A stretch of DNA of 64,000 nucleotides from Streptomyces sp. NBC_01314 (GTDB lineage: Bacteria > Actinomycetota > Actinomycetes > Streptomycetales > Streptomycetaceae), in NCBI RefSeq assembly GCF_041435215.1, contig NZ_CP108394.1:9734001-9798000 (forward strand), in the 5' to 3' direction. The translations under genes and the position numbers were made by a program. The notes under the pieces are model-generated. The model searched no databases and was not told the DNA's origin. It saw nothing but the letters and a program-made list of their open reading frames with translations. Positions 17,437 to 26,668 of the stretch are shown one piece after another (position 1 is the stretch's first letter; each line of letters begins with the position of its first letter).

Positions 17437-19560
17437 TCAGCTCCTGCGGTTGCCGCCGGCCAGGGCCTTGCCGGTCGGGATGCGGATCTCGTAGCCGCCG
17501 TCGAGGGTGACCGTGGCGCCTGCGGACAGGTCCAGTCGCCAGACGCGGGTGCCCGGCACGTGGCGATCGGGCCCCGTGTCTTCCTCGGGTGTCGTCCAGT
17601 CGGCTCGTTCATCGATCCGGACGTCCGGATCGGAGGTGACCGGCACCCGCTCGCGGACTTCGACGGTGACGGGCCTCACGAGCCGGTTGGCCAGCTCCAC
17701 GTGGACGCGGTGGTCGAGCACGGTGGTGTTGTTGCGCAGACCGGAGGTCGACTCGTGCAGGTTCGTACGACGCGTGACCCGGATTCCCTCGGCCGGCCCG
17801 AGCCCCACCCGGCGGACACCCCCGGGGGCGAGCGTGGGCAGTGCGGCGGTCAGGAGGAAGTCGTCGTCGACGGTGACCTCCACCGGGCCGGCCAGCAGTG
17901 CCTGGTCGGTCGCGTTGGAAATCACCAACGTCGCGTACACGGTCTGCTCCACGGACGGCACGCAGAGGTACTCGGTGCGCAGGCCGACCGGGATCTCACC
18001 GACGGTGACGGTGTGCCAGGTGCCGTCCGACGGAATGTCGGCGCGGGCGGTGGCATCGAAGCGGTGGTCGAAGGAACCCGCCGACTCGCGGGGCCGCACG
18101 GCCTGGCCGGGCAGGGGCAGCGCGGCCACCGCTTCGGCGCGGCGGCGGTACTCGGCCGCCACCGGGTCGAAGGGGGAGTCGGGAAACAGCCGGCCTCTGC
18201 GACCGCTCTGCTCGTCGGGGCCGCACAGGACGAGGGCGGCGTAGTCGAGCTCGGCGTCACTCGGCTGCGGCGGCCCGGCTACCGGTGCCGGAACAGGTGG
18301 CGGTGCGGCCCGGCCGGGAGCCGCGGGCGCCGTGAGGGCCGGGGCACCCGGAACGGAACTGCCGCCGGTCCGCGGCCTGGCGGCCGGTCGCGAGGGGCCC
18401 GGCTGCGCGAAGGCGGCCATCTCGCCGCCGAACGACGCCGGGGAGGGGGCGTACGCGCCGCCGGACACCGCGACCGCGCCCTGCGGACCGCTGTAGCCCT
18501 GCGGACCGCCGTAGCCCTGCGACGCCGGCGGCGGGGGAGGCGGTGGTGGGGGAACGGGACCGGGCGCGGAGCCGCCCGCGGCACGCACGGATGTGGTGCC
18601 GACCATGGCAGCCCCGGGTGCGGCGATGGAGGCAGGGCGGGGGCCGGCTGCCTCGTACCCGGTGAACAGGCCGGCGAGCCCGGCCGGAGGCTCGCGCCAG
18701 CCAGAGGGCGCGGGGGCGGGCTGACGGCGTCCGACGCGGATCGAGCGGAGCCTCGGCAGGTCGGTGCGGCGCCGGAGATCGGCGGTGGCCAGGGCGATGC
18801 GCACGTCGGTCCAGTCCTCGCCGGTGCGCTGGGCGACCGAGGCACGCAGCACCAGACGGCCCGTGCCGTCGCCCTGACGGTGCGTGAGACGGTAGGCCGG
18901 TGCCCAGACGGCGCCCGGCACCCCGTACTCCAGTTCCAGCTCCACGTCCGCGTCGTCGGCGCCGTCGAGGGTCAGGACCGCACAGACCGTGGTCTCCACA
19001 TGCGCTGACGGTGCGTCGGTGGAGGCGCGGGCGAGTCGGTCCGCGGCGACGGTGAGTTCGTGCTCGACGCTGTGCAGCGCCTCCTCCAGCTCGACGAGGC
19101 GGATGTGCAGTCCCGTCAGCCGCTCGTCGACGAAGTCGGCGAGCTCCAGCCACGCGTCGACCGGAGTGGTGCGGTGCGGGTCATCGCGCCTGCGGGCAGG
19201 TGGGACCGGGCGGAGAGCACCGACCTCCTCGATCAGGCTCAGCTGCCGGCCCCGGCGTCCCCGCGCCGCCGCGTACTCGTCGCCCAGGCGATCGACCTCG
19301 CGCCGCAACTCGTTGGGCGTGCCCGTGCCGAGTGGCTCGGCCTCGACGTCCACCCGAGCCTCCGTGACACGCGCCCCGGAGGTGCCCAGGACCCGGGCCC
19401 GCAGCGAGCCCGGGTCCAGCGAGCGGGGCAGTCCCGTCACCCGTACCCGGCCGTCGGCCGGCACGATGCCACGGGCCAGGCGGCGGCAGACCGCGCCCTG
19501 GGCGTACACCACGACCGAATCGAGGGTCGAACCCCACCGCTGCGCCGACTCAGCCGTCAT
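17437..19560 (-). CDS. MuiA-family protein (DUF4140-DUF4139), longer paralogue with Pro/Gly insert
   Basis: 707 residues from ATG 19560 (GGAG just upstream); an ATG at 19584 lacks an RBS. The plan is the same as the downstream neighbour: DUF4140 (SVVVYAQGAVCRRLARGIV), a coiled coil, then DUF4139 (VELELEYGVPGAVWAPAYRL). Within DUF4139 lies a ~170-residue low-complexity insertion with a polyproline run (PPPPPPPPP), GYGGPQGYSGPQG repeats and Ala/Pro-rich sequence, likely disordered and surface-exposed. It is the first gene of a two-gene minus-strand operon, and tandem paralogues suggest a hetero-oligomer. Confidence 0.8.
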   Translation of the reverse strand: MTAESAQRWGSTLDSVVVYAQGAVCRRLARGIVPADGRVRVTGLPRSLDPGSLRARVLGTSGARVTEARVDVEAEPLGTGTPNELRREVDRLGDEYAAARGRRGRQLSLIEEVGALRPVPPARRRDDPHRTTPVDAWLELADFVDERLTGLHIRLVELEEALHSVEHELTVAADRLARASTDAPSAHVETTVCAVLTLDGADDADVELELEYGVPGAVWAPAYRLTHRQGDGTGRLVLRASVAQRTGEDWTDVRIALATADLRRRTDLPRLRSIRVGRRQPAPAPSGWREPPAGLAGLFTGYEAAGPRPASIAAPGAAMVGTTSVRAAGGSAPGPVPPPPPPPPPASQGYGGPQGYSGPQGAVAVSGGAYAPSPASFGGEMAAFAQPGPSRPAARPRTGGSSVPGAPALTAPAAPGRAAPPPVPAPVAGPPQPSDAELDYAALVLCGPDEQSGRRGRLFPDSPFDPVAAEYRRRAEAVAALPLPGQAVRPRESAGSFDHRFDATARADIPSDGTWHTVTVGEIPVGLRTEYLCVPSVEQTVYATLVISNATDQALLAGPVEVTVDDDFLLTAALPTLAPGGVRRVGLGPAEGIRVTRRTNLHESTSGLRNNTTVLDHRVHVELANRLVRPVTVEVRERVPVTSDPDVRIDERADWTTPEEDTGPDRHVPGTRVWRLDLSAGATVTLDGGYEIRIPTGKALAGGNRRS

Positions 19561-19684
19561 GTGCTCCGCCCCCACCGTGTCCATGCTGAGCGAAGCCTAC
19601 GCCCGCGCGGTCCGCGCGGGCGCGTCGGCTCAGGAGGACGACGCCCGGGTCGCGGCCTCGGCGGCCGTGTGGCTTCCCGGACGG

Positions 19685-22600
19685 TCAGGCCGGTGAGGAT
19701 CCTCCGGTGACGGCGATGGGGTGGACGGTGCCGTCGCGCAGGACTCTGACGCGGGCACGACGGCTCGCCTCGTAGGCATGGTGGTGGGCCTGCGGGAAAT
19801 GCGTGCTTCCGAGGTCGCCGCCGGGCAGGAAGCGGACGAGCCACGCGACCGACTCGGCGCCCTCGGCGGCGGCCGCGGCCACCGTCAGAAGCTTCTCGTA
19901 GTCCCTGCGGAGGGTGCCGAAGCCGGCGCTCGGGGTGCTCTGGAAGTACCGGAAGACAGCCTGGGCCCGCGACGAGGGTATGGCATTCGGGATCTCGTAG
20001 GGTTCGAGGTGCTCGCCGCCCCTCAGCCGGTACAGACAGCCATCCACCTCGTCCTCGGGGGAGAAGGCGTACAGCCAGTCCCGTGCCTTCACACCGTCGG
20101 GGCCCTGCAACCCCGCCCTGGCCCGCAAGTGCTCCACGATCCCCGAGACGCCGTACGGCACCAGTACGGAGACCAGGCGGTGCGGGGTGGAGACGGATTC
20201 GTCCATCTCCTCCTGGACGTTCCAGCGGTCCAGGAGGACCACTTCGCCGTTCACGATCGCCGTACGGATCACGTCCAGGACCACCGGCACCCCCCACGCG
20301 GCCAGCGTCGCCGAGGCGGCCACCCGCAGACTCGCGTCGGGGTGGCGGACGAACCTGTCGAGTTCCTCGGGGTCTCCGGGACTCTCGTCCAGGCATTCGA
20401 GCGCCAGACAGCGTGCCTGGATCGTCACCGTGTTGTCCCGGACGAGGACGAGCAGTTCGTCCCGCGGGACGCGGCCGTGGCCCTCGGCGATGTGGTCCCG
20501 GACGGCCGTGAGCAGCGCGGTGCCACTGCCCATGGACCGGAACCGGTCCAGCAGCGTCCTCACCCCGGCCTCACCCGCCGCGTCGAGATACGCGCCGGCC
20601 ACGTCCTCGTCGTCGAGGGCCTGTTGGAGCAGGCCGAGCAGCCGTTCGGCCGTGCCGGGCTCCCGATTGTTCTTCAGCGCGTCCCGTACAGCGGCCGCGA
20701 CGACCTCGAACCATTGGAGGCGCACACGCCTCTCCAGTGCCTCCAGGAAGACATCGGCGGGAGCACCCGCCTGGCCCAGAGCCCGTACGACCAGGGCGAT
20801 ACCCTTGGCCGCCGACCAGGTACCGCGTCTGGACCCGTCGCCCACGTGCTCCAGCCGCCGCTCCAGCTCCGCGCGCAGCGCCGGGACCGCGGCCTCCACG
20901 CGCAACGTGCCCAGCGCGGTGATCAGAGCCTCCCGCAGGTAGTAGACGGAGTCGACACCGCCCAGTGAGAACGCGCCCAGCAGCCGCTCACCCACCCGCC
21001 GTCCTCCGTGCGCCCCCAGAGCCTGGATCAGCGCGAGCCGGGCCTCGCCGTCGCGCTGGTCGTCGCAGATGTACGCGATGACCTCGTCCAACTGCTCGTC
21101 GGACCGTGCCACCCCGACGAGTGCCTCGGCCGCCCGGCGCTTCTCGTCCAGGTGCAGGGAACTGCCCAACAGATCCCAGACCGTGGCCACGATCTCTCGC
21201 CGCAGCGCCACGTCGGCCACCCTGGGGCTCCCCGTCAGACAGCGCGCCGCCAGCAACAGGTCGGTGTGGAAGAGGTCGTCGTCGGGCAGGACGAGGAGCC
21301 CGGAGCCGTCCGTGCGCGGCCGGTCCGGCTCCAGTTGCAGCAGCCCCGACAGCAGCGGAGACGTGTCGGGCAGCGCCCCCGCCAGCAGCAGGATGACCTC
21401 CTCCCACCACGGGTCGTACCGGGCCGTCACCGCCTGCCGGATCCCGTCGGCACCCCGCTCCAGCAGGGCGGCAGCGGTGAAGTGCTCCTGCAGGGTGAGG
21501 TGCAGGAAGCCGTACCAGCCGTGCGCCTGTGGTTTGAGCAGGCCGTACTGCGCGGCGATCTCGTCGAGAATGGCGCGGCTTTCCTCGGGGGCTATGTCGA
21601 TCGTCGGCAGGAAGCGGGCGATCTGGTCGAGGAGGTCGTCCTCGGGGAAGTAGCGCAGGCCCCGCTGGTGGTAGTGACGGGCGATCTCCTTCAACAGGTC
21701 CTGTTTGCGGTCGGTGGTGAAACGGCTGTAGCGCGAGATCTTGCGGTGGGCGTCCCACTCGCGGAGCAGGACCTCCACGCACCGTTGGTACAACGCCGCC
21801 CGCCGCTCCGGGAGTTCGAGGTCCCGCTCGTAGACGATCGCGATCAGGCTGAGCAGCAGCGGGTTGGCGGCCAGGGTCTGCAGTCGGCCGTTCGCCGAGA
21901 GGGCCCTGGTCAGGCCGCCGCGGCGACGATCGCCGGGGCCGAACCAGTTGGCGACGAACGTCTCGATCTGCGGCCATTCGAAATCCAGCGCCTCCAGCAC
22001 CTGAAACTGCGGCAGCCCGCCCCGCCAGCCCTGCCGACGGCAGGTCGTGGCGATCGGCGCCCTGGGGAACCGTGTCGCCAGCCGCGTCAGTTCGGTGGTG
22101 ACGCGGTGGTAGGCGCTCTCAGCCTCCCGGGCACTCTCCCCGCCCAGCACCTCGTCCAGGCCGTCCAGCAGCAACGCCGCACTACCGTCGGTGAGTTTCT
22201 CCACGATGTAGTCGCGGGCGTCCTCGAAGCCGTACTGGTCCGCCCAGTATTCGGCGAGGTGGTCGAGCAACGACGCGTGACCACTTTCGACGAACCGGAA
22301 CAGCTCGACGTACGCCGGGAGGACGGGCAGCGACTCGTGCTCCGACTGGGTCGCCATGCGGAGAGCCAAGTGCCGCAGCATCGTCGTCTTTCCGGCGCCC
22401 GGGTCGCCGACGACCACGATGCGCCGGTAGCGCTGGAGGGCGTCGACGGGCGCGTATGTATGAACGGCGGCCTGGGTGTCCGCCGCGGCCCTGGCCTCGG
22501 CGCGCTCCGCCTCCGTACGCCAGGTCCGGCGCTCGGAGTCCGTACGGCGGGCCTGCCGTTCCACCTCGTCGGCGGACAGGAACCGCAACGGCTGCTGCTC

Positions 22601-23011
22601 CTGCACCCCCACCTGCACATACAGCTGCTCCAACCGCAGCGGCCGCGACATGTCCAGGATCCGCATGGTCGACAACTCCTGCACCAGCCGCGCACAGTAC
22701 GCCGCCGCCTCCGCCTCCAGGGTGGAGCGCCGGGCGGCCACCCGCTGGGCGGCCCGCTCCCGCTCCTGCTCCTCCTCCCGGGCGGCACGCCGACGCTCAC
22801 GCTCCGTCTGCTGCCGCTCGTGCTCCCACTCCTGCTCCTTCAGCCGCATCTGTGCGGCGGCTTCGAGCTGGATCCGCTGCCGCTCCAGGCTCCGGACGCG
22901 CTGCGACTGCCACAGAGCCACCGCGGCCGCGATCATCGCGGCGAGAAGTCCACCGAGTGCCGTGACGACGGACGCGCTGTCCAGCGCGAGGTGTTCACCC
23001 GACAGCGACAC
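19685..23011 (-). CDS. Membrane-anchored NACHT NTPase with HEAT repeats (NLR-like)
   Basis: 1108 residues, GTG start with a G-rich RBS. Order: one N-terminal membrane helix (ALGGLLAAMIAAAVALW, residues ~18-34), a highly charged coiled coil (~36-110), then a NACHT STAND NTPase with Walker A GDPGAGKTT (202-210), Walker B AALLLDGLDEV (278-288) and a TCRRQGW sensor-like segment. The winged-helix part includes ANPLLLSLIAIVYERD and GFLHLTLQEHFTA. The C-terminal ~550 residues are alpha-alpha (HEAT-like) repeats. STAND NTPases act as ligand-triggered switches, and bacterial NACHT proteins include anti-phage sensors. No separate effector gene is adjacent, so the N-terminal membrane/coiled-coil region may be the output. 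A defence role is inference. Confidence 0.85.
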   Translation of the reverse strand: MSLSGEHLALDSASVVTALGGLLAAMIAAAVALWQSQRVRSLERQRIQLEAAAQMRLKEQEWEHERQQTERERRRAAREEEQERERAAQRVAARRSTLEAEAAAYCARLVQELSTMRILDMSRPLRLEQLYVQVGVQEQQPLRFLSADEVERQARRTDSERRTWRTEAERAEARAAADTQAAVHTYAPVDALQRYRRIVVVGDPGAGKTTMLRHLALRMATQSEHESLPVLPAYVELFRFVESGHASLLDHLAEYWADQYGFEDARDYIVEKLTDGSAALLLDGLDEVLGGESAREAESAYHRVTTELTRLATRFPRAPIATTCRRQGWRGGLPQFQVLEALDFEWPQIETFVANWFGPGDRRRGGLTRALSANGRLQTLAANPLLLSLIAIVYERDLELPERRAALYQRCVEVLLREWDAHRKISRYSRFTTDRKQDLLKEIARHYHQRGLRYFPEDDLLDQIARFLPTIDIAPEESRAILDEIAAQYGLLKPQAHGWYGFLHLTLQEHFTAAALLERGADGIRQAVTARYDPWWEEVILLLAGALPDTSPLLSGLLQLEPDRPRTDGSGLLVLPDDDLFHTDLLLAARCLTGSPRVADVALRREIVATVWDLLGSSLHLDEKRRAAEALVGVARSDEQLDEVIAYICDDQRDGEARLALIQALGAHGGRRVGERLLGAFSLGGVDSVYYLREALITALGTLRVEAAVPALRAELERRLEHVGDGSRRGTWSAAKGIALVVRALGQAGAPADVFLEALERRVRLQWFEVVAAAVRDALKNNREPGTAERLLGLLQQALDDEDVAGAYLDAAGEAGVRTLLDRFRSMGSGTALLTAVRDHIAEGHGRVPRDELLVLVRDNTVTIQARCLALECLDESPGDPEELDRFVRHPDASLRVAASATLAAWGVPVVLDVIRTAIVNGEVVLLDRWNVQEEMDESVSTPHRLVSVLVPYGVSGIVEHLRARAGLQGPDGVKARDWLYAFSPEDEVDGCLYRLRGGEHLEPYEIPNAIPSSRAQAVFRYFQSTPSAGFGTLRRDYEKLLTVAAAAAEGAESVAWLVRFLPGGDLGSTHFPQAHHHAYEASRRARVRVLRDGTVHPIAVTGGSSPA

Positions 23012-23088
23012 AGGCCCCCCGCCCCTCGGTACGACTCCTGTCGATTCTGACCAGCGGGGGCAGCCGGTGAAACCCCTTCGTCCTTACG

Positions 23089-23122
23089 TCACTTGTCACG
23101 TCCCTTGCGCACATCACTTGTC
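23089..23122 (-). promoter_or_regulatory. Direct repeat TCACTTGTC upstream of the NACHT gene
   Basis: Two identical 9-bp copies (23089-23097 and 23114-23122) 25 nt apart, in the 290-bp divergent region between the NACHT gene and the ferric-reductase-like gene. Spacing and identity suggest a regulator site; no clear -10/-35 pair was recognised. Confidence 0.35.
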
Positions 23123-23302
23123 GGTCCGTTCCGCCGCGGGTTCCGCTTCCGCCCGATTTCTCGTCGGAGCGTGAAACGACTCTTCTTCGGGTAGCACTTC
23201 CAGCGCGCGTGCCCGGTGACGTCGGCCGTTGGTGCGCGCGGTTTCGACGACCGGCGCGCGTACTCAGCCGCACGTTCCGGCCTCGATCCGTGAGGGGGAG
23301 CA

Positions 23303-24643
23303 ATGGGGGCTGCGCACTCATCAGCCGTGCGGCGGGGCGCCGTTCTTCCGGTGGTCGCGGCGCGCCGGGCGCTGTGGACGTTCGTCCTCGTCAACCTGGT
23401 GATCGTCGAGGTTCTCTTCGTCACCGCCGGGACCGGCAAGAACAGCGTGCTCACGGTCGCCAAGTTCTTCGGGCTGCACGCCGCCGTGCTGCTGCTGTCG
23501 CAACTGCTGTTGGTGGCCCGGCTGCCGTGGCTGGACCGCCGTATCGGCATGGACCGGCTGACGGTGTGGCACCGGTGGGTCGGTTTCACCCTGCTGTGGA
23601 CGATCCTCACCCACGCCGTGCTGGTGGTGCTCGGGTACGCGAACCTCGACGACACGTCGATGGTGAAGACATTTTTCGCGCTGGCGGGCGTGCCGGCCTC
23701 TCTGCTTGGCATGTGGGCCGCGGCGTTCGTCGTCGTGGTCGCCGCGGTCTCCGTCCGTCAGGTGCGGCGGCGGTTGCGGTACGAGACCTGGCACGGTCTG
23801 CACCTGCTGCTGTACCTGGCGTTGGGGCTGGCGTTCGTGCACCAGCTGTTGGAGACCACGACGTTCACCTCGTCCGCGGCGGCCAGGATCTACTGGTGGG
23901 CGCTGTGGCTGTTCGCGTTCGGTGCCCTGGTGACGGGGCGCGTCGTCGTGCCGGTGTGGCGGAACCTCTATCACCGGTTCCGGGTCGTGGCGGTGGTGCC
24001 GGAGTCGGACGATGTGGTGTCGGTCCACATCAGCGGCCGTCATCTCGACAGACTGCCGGCCCGGGCCGGCCAGTTCTGCATCTGGCGGTTCCCCGGTCAC
24101 AACCACTGGTGGCTGGCGAATCCGTTCTCGCTGTCGGCGGCACCCGACGGCCATGCGCTGCGCCTGACCGCCAAGGCGGTCGGCAGCACCAGCGCCGGCC
24201 TGCGGCATCTCCCGGTCGGGGCCCGCGTGTTCGTCGAGGGGCCGTACGGGGCGTTCACGTCGCTGCACCGCACCCGGCCCGGCGCCCTGCTGATCGCCGG
24301 CGGGGTGGGAATCACGCCCGTCCGAGCTCTGCTGGAGGAGGAACCGGCCGGCGACGTCGTCGTGCTCTACCGGGTGCGCAGCGAGAGGGACGCCGTGCTC
24401 GTCGACGAGGTACGCGCACTGGTCGCGGCGCGCGGCGGGCGGCTGTACCTGCTCACCGGCCGCAGAGGGGAGGGGAGGCCGCCGTTCGAGCCGGAGAGTC
24501 TGCGTGCCCTGGTCCCCGACATCACCGAACGCGACGTGTACGTCTGCGGCCCGCCCGCGATGACGGCGGCCGTGCTCAGTGGCCTGCGGGGCCTGAGGGT
24601 TCCCCACGGGCAAGTACACGCGGAGCGGTTCGGCCTGGCCTGA
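23303..24643 (+). CDS. Ferric-reductase-like transmembrane flavocytochrome
   Basis: 446 residues. The N-terminal half has six predicted membrane helices with paired histidines for b-type haem (LTVWHRWVGF, LLWTILTHAVLVVL, TWHGLHLLLYLALGLAFVHQ). The C-terminal half is a ferredoxin-NADP reductase module: FAD domain (RAGQFCIWRF, NPFSLSAAP) and NAD(P) domain (LLIAGGVGITPVRALLEEE, VYVCGPPAM). It should pass electrons from NAD(P)H through FAD and haem across the membrane, to ferric iron, oxygen or another acceptor. ATG with a GAGGGGGAGCA RBS. It is separated by 43 nt from a lipoprotein gene on the same strand, possibly co-transcribed. Confidence 0.85.
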   Translation: MGAAHSSAVRRGAVLPVVAARRALWTFVLVNLVIVEVLFVTAGTGKNSVLTVAKFFGLHAAVLLLSQLLLVARLPWLDRRIGMDRLTVWHRWVGFTLLWTILTHAVLVVLGYANLDDTSMVKTFFALAGVPASLLGMWAAAFVVVVAAVSVRQVRRRLRYETWHGLHLLLYLALGLAFVHQLLETTTFTSSAAARIYWWALWLFAFGALVTGRVVVPVWRNLYHRFRVVAVVPESDDVVSVHISGRHLDRLPARAGQFCIWRFPGHNHWWLANPFSLSAAPDGHALRLTAKAVGSTSAGLRHLPVGARVFVEGPYGAFTSLHRTRPGALLIAGGVGITPVRALLEEEPAGDVVVLYRVRSERDAVLVDEVRALVAARGGRLYLLTGRRGEGRPPFEPESLRALVPDITERDVYVCGPPAMTAAVLSGLRGLRVPHGQVHAERFGLA

Positions 24644-24686
24644 GAGGGGGAGCCGGTGCCGCCGTCAGGAGTTCTACGATGCCCCC

Positions 24687-26054
24687 ATGTTGATACGGGG
24701 ATTCGGGAGACGGACGGGGCGGCGCGCGTTACGGACAGGTCTGGCCCTGGGCTCAGGAATGGTGCTGGCGGTGGCTCTGACCGCTTGCCAACAGGGCGAG
24801 AAGGTCGCCGAGAAGGTCACGAAGGCCACGGGTGCGTATCCGGACCGGGTCGAGCGGCCTTCCCCGGGGTTCGAGGTCGCGCTGCCCGCGGTCCCGCTCG
24901 TCGCCGACGAACGACTTCGGGTGCTCGATGCCGCGCATCGCGTGTGGGCCGAGCCGTTGGAGGCGCCTCGCAAGACGTCCGCCTACTGGTCGTACGAGCG
25001 CGACGAGACCCTGCTGAAGGTGGTGCTGGCCGAACGCCCCGAACGCGCCCCGCTCGCTGTCTCCCTGTGGGCCGACGGTGCGCTGACCGCGGTGGACACG
25101 CGGACCGGCGCGGTGGCCTGGCGCGCGCAGAGTGGTTATCCCGCAGGCGGCCGGTGGTCGGCGCTCGGCCGGTATCTGCACGACGAGGGCGGCAGTGACG
25201 CGGACCCCAGACTGCGGGTGGCACCGGGGGACGGCCGCCCGGTGGTGCTGGTCGACGTTCAGGACGGCCTGATCGCCTTCGACGCCGCCGACGGCGGCGA
25301 ACTGTGGAAGAAGAGCTGGAAGTGCGACGAGCCCGGGGACACGACCAGCTCATGGGTGGCCACCCATGCCGTCGTCGTGCAGGGCAGCTGTGAGAAGCGT
25401 GTCCGCCTGCTCGATCCGCGGACCGGCAGGCAGACCGCGGACCTGAACCCGAAGATCCCCGCCGCATGGCCGCCGGTCGGTGAGGACGGCGTCGAGGCGC
25501 CTTCCCTCCGTGAGTACGCCTGCCTGCGGAACGTCTGCGACCAGCTGATCTTCCAGCTGTATGGCAGTTCGGGAGGGGTGGAGCCGCTGTACTGGTGGAT
25601 CGACGGCGACGGCAGGCCGGTTCCGCTGGAGGAGGGGAAGGCCGCCCCGGAGACAGGGAACCAGCCTTTCCAGGTGGCCCTCAACGATGGGGGATTCACC
25701 CTGTCCGCCACCGACGTGGCCGCCCGCACGGCTGCCTGGCAGGTGAAGACACCACTCAACGTGGCGGGACTACGTTCCTTCAACGACGTGGCCGTCACCT
25801 CCGACATGGTCTGGGCGGGATCGACGGACTGGAAGGACAACGGTCCCGCGCTGTTGGCGTACGACCTGAAGAGCGGCAAGGAGGTCGCCTGCAGGAAACC
25901 TCCGGGAACGGCGATCACCCACATGGCGACGGCCGGTGACTACATCGTGGTGAACGGCGTCGCCCTCGATCCGGGCATGACCGCGGAGCCCGAGACCGAC
26001 GTGGACGACCCCCCGTTCCTCATGATGAATCCCCAACGGAAGAGCACGTGCTGA
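24687..26054 (+). CDS. Lipoprotein with PQQ-type beta-propeller repeats
   Basis: 455 residues. A basic N-terminus, hydrophobic core and lipobox LTAC (cleavage before about Cys-34) mark an exported lipoprotein. The mature part has PQQ-like propeller blades: ALTAVDTRTGAVAWRAQSGY, GLIAFDAADGGELWKKSW, VRLLDPRTGRQTADLN, LLAYDLKSGKEVAC. Such proteins are usually scaffolds or substrate/ligand platforms outside the membrane, not PQQ enzymes. It follows the flavocytochrome closely, so it may serve the same extracytoplasmic redox or iron process; that link is only positional. A hairpin terminator follows. Confidence 0.8.
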   Translation: MLIRGFGRRTGRRALRTGLALGSGMVLAVALTACQQGEKVAEKVTKATGAYPDRVERPSPGFEVALPAVPLVADERLRVLDAAHRVWAEPLEAPRKTSAYWSYERDETLLKVVLAERPERAPLAVSLWADGALTAVDTRTGAVAWRAQSGYPAGGRWSALGRYLHDEGGSDADPRLRVAPGDGRPVVLVDVQDGLIAFDAADGGELWKKSWKCDEPGDTTSSWVATHAVVVQGSCEKRVRLLDPRTGRQTADLNPKIPAAWPPVGEDGVEAPSLREYACLRNVCDQLIFQLYGSSGGVEPLYWWIDGDGRPVPLEEGKAAPETGNQPFQVALNDGGFTLSATDVAARTAAWQVKTPLNVAGLRSFNDVAVTSDMVWAGSTDWKDNGPALLAYDLKSGKEVACRKPPGTAITHMATAGDYIVVNGVALDPGMTAEPETDVDDPPFLMMNPQRKSTC

Positions 26055-26065
26055 ACGCCGACGGC

Positions 26066-26085
26066 GACCACGGTGCGCCGTGGTC
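26066..26085 (+). terminator. Hairpin terminator after the lipoprotein gene
   Basis: Perfect 8-bp stem GACCACGG / CCGTGGTC with a 4-nt loop, 11 nt after the stop. Confidence 0.6.
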
Positions 26086-26460
26086 CCGCAGGAGCCCCCG
26101 GACGCCCGTCCGGCCCGCCGACCGGACACGGGTGCGCCCGGACAACGGGCCAGAAGCGCTCACCACGCTCACGGTCGGCGCCCTGGACGGGGCGAGCCTG
26201 ATGGCCCGCGCCGAGCAGGACGTACGCCCGCCGAGGACCGTGGTCCGTGGACTCGGCTCCCTCCTCGACGGGGCCGTGCGCCCGGGCCGACGGGGAAATA
26301 CCCGTGCTGGTCGGTCACTTCGGGGCGGCCGGGCAGCACGAGGTGCACGCGTCCCGGTGCGATGCGCTCCAGGCGCGCACCGAGACGGCTGCCTGGGCAC
26401 GAAGCAGGTCGTCAACGACCGCCCCCTGCCCGCCCGGTGACGACCGTCTCCTGCGCGCGC
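26086..26460. other. Intergenic stretch with no convincing gene
   Basis: Several overlapping open frames exist on both strands, none with a good RBS, membrane segment or known motif. The region ends at a good promoter for the EamA leader. Confidence 0.4.
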
Positions 26461-26461
26461 G

Positions 26462-26490
26462 GTGACAACCGCCTCCTGCCCGCGTAGTAC
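26462..26490 (+). promoter_or_regulatory. Promoter for leader peptide and EamA transporter
   Basis: GTGACA (26462-26467), 17-nt spacer, TAGTAC (26485-26490), close to the Streptomyces vegetative consensus. The predicted start, about 26497-26500, falls at or next to the GTG of the leader ORF, so the transcript may be leaderless. Confidence 0.6.
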
Positions 26491-26499
26491 TGTCGCGGC

Positions 26500-26544
26500 G
26501 TGAACACCTACTGGCACGTCGTTCTTCCGCCGCTCGGCGCCTGA
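26500..26544 (+). CDS. Short leader peptide upstream of EamA (attenuation candidate)
   Basis: A 14-codon ORF, GTG start, reading MNTYWHVVLPPLGA. It begins at the predicted transcription start, contains a Tyr-Trp-His run, and its 3' end overlaps the 5' arm of a long stem that can form ahead of EamA. Leader peptides with runs of rare amino acids control transcription attenuation of amino-acid genes, and EamA/DMT proteins include amino-acid and metabolite exporters. The Tyr-Trp pair suggests aromatic amino-acid sensing, but one codon of each is a modest control signal. Translation has not been shown. Confidence 0.5.
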   Translation: MNTYWHVVLPPLGA

Positions 26545-26610
26545 CCGGGCGCAGACACTGACGGTGTGATTCCCGGCCCCATCCGACCCACAGGGCGGTC
26601 AGGGGCTTTT
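26537..26610 (+). promoter_or_regulatory. Alternative RNA stems and terminator ahead of EamA (attenuator)
   Basis: Two exclusive structures can form. GCGCCTGACCG (26537-26547, end of the leader ORF) pairs with CGGTCAGGGGC (26596-26606) with one mismatch. Alternatively a local hairpin GCCCC...GACC / GGTC...GGGGC (26576-26606) forms directly before TTTT (26607-26610), like an intrinsic terminator. CCGGG (26545-26549) can also pair with CCCGG (26572-26576). Ribosome position on the leader would decide between them. Confidence 0.5.
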
Positions 26611-26668
26611 GTCGTGCGCTCGTTTCGGATCGGTCCCCAGACGCATTCGACGACGGAAGTTCACGACT

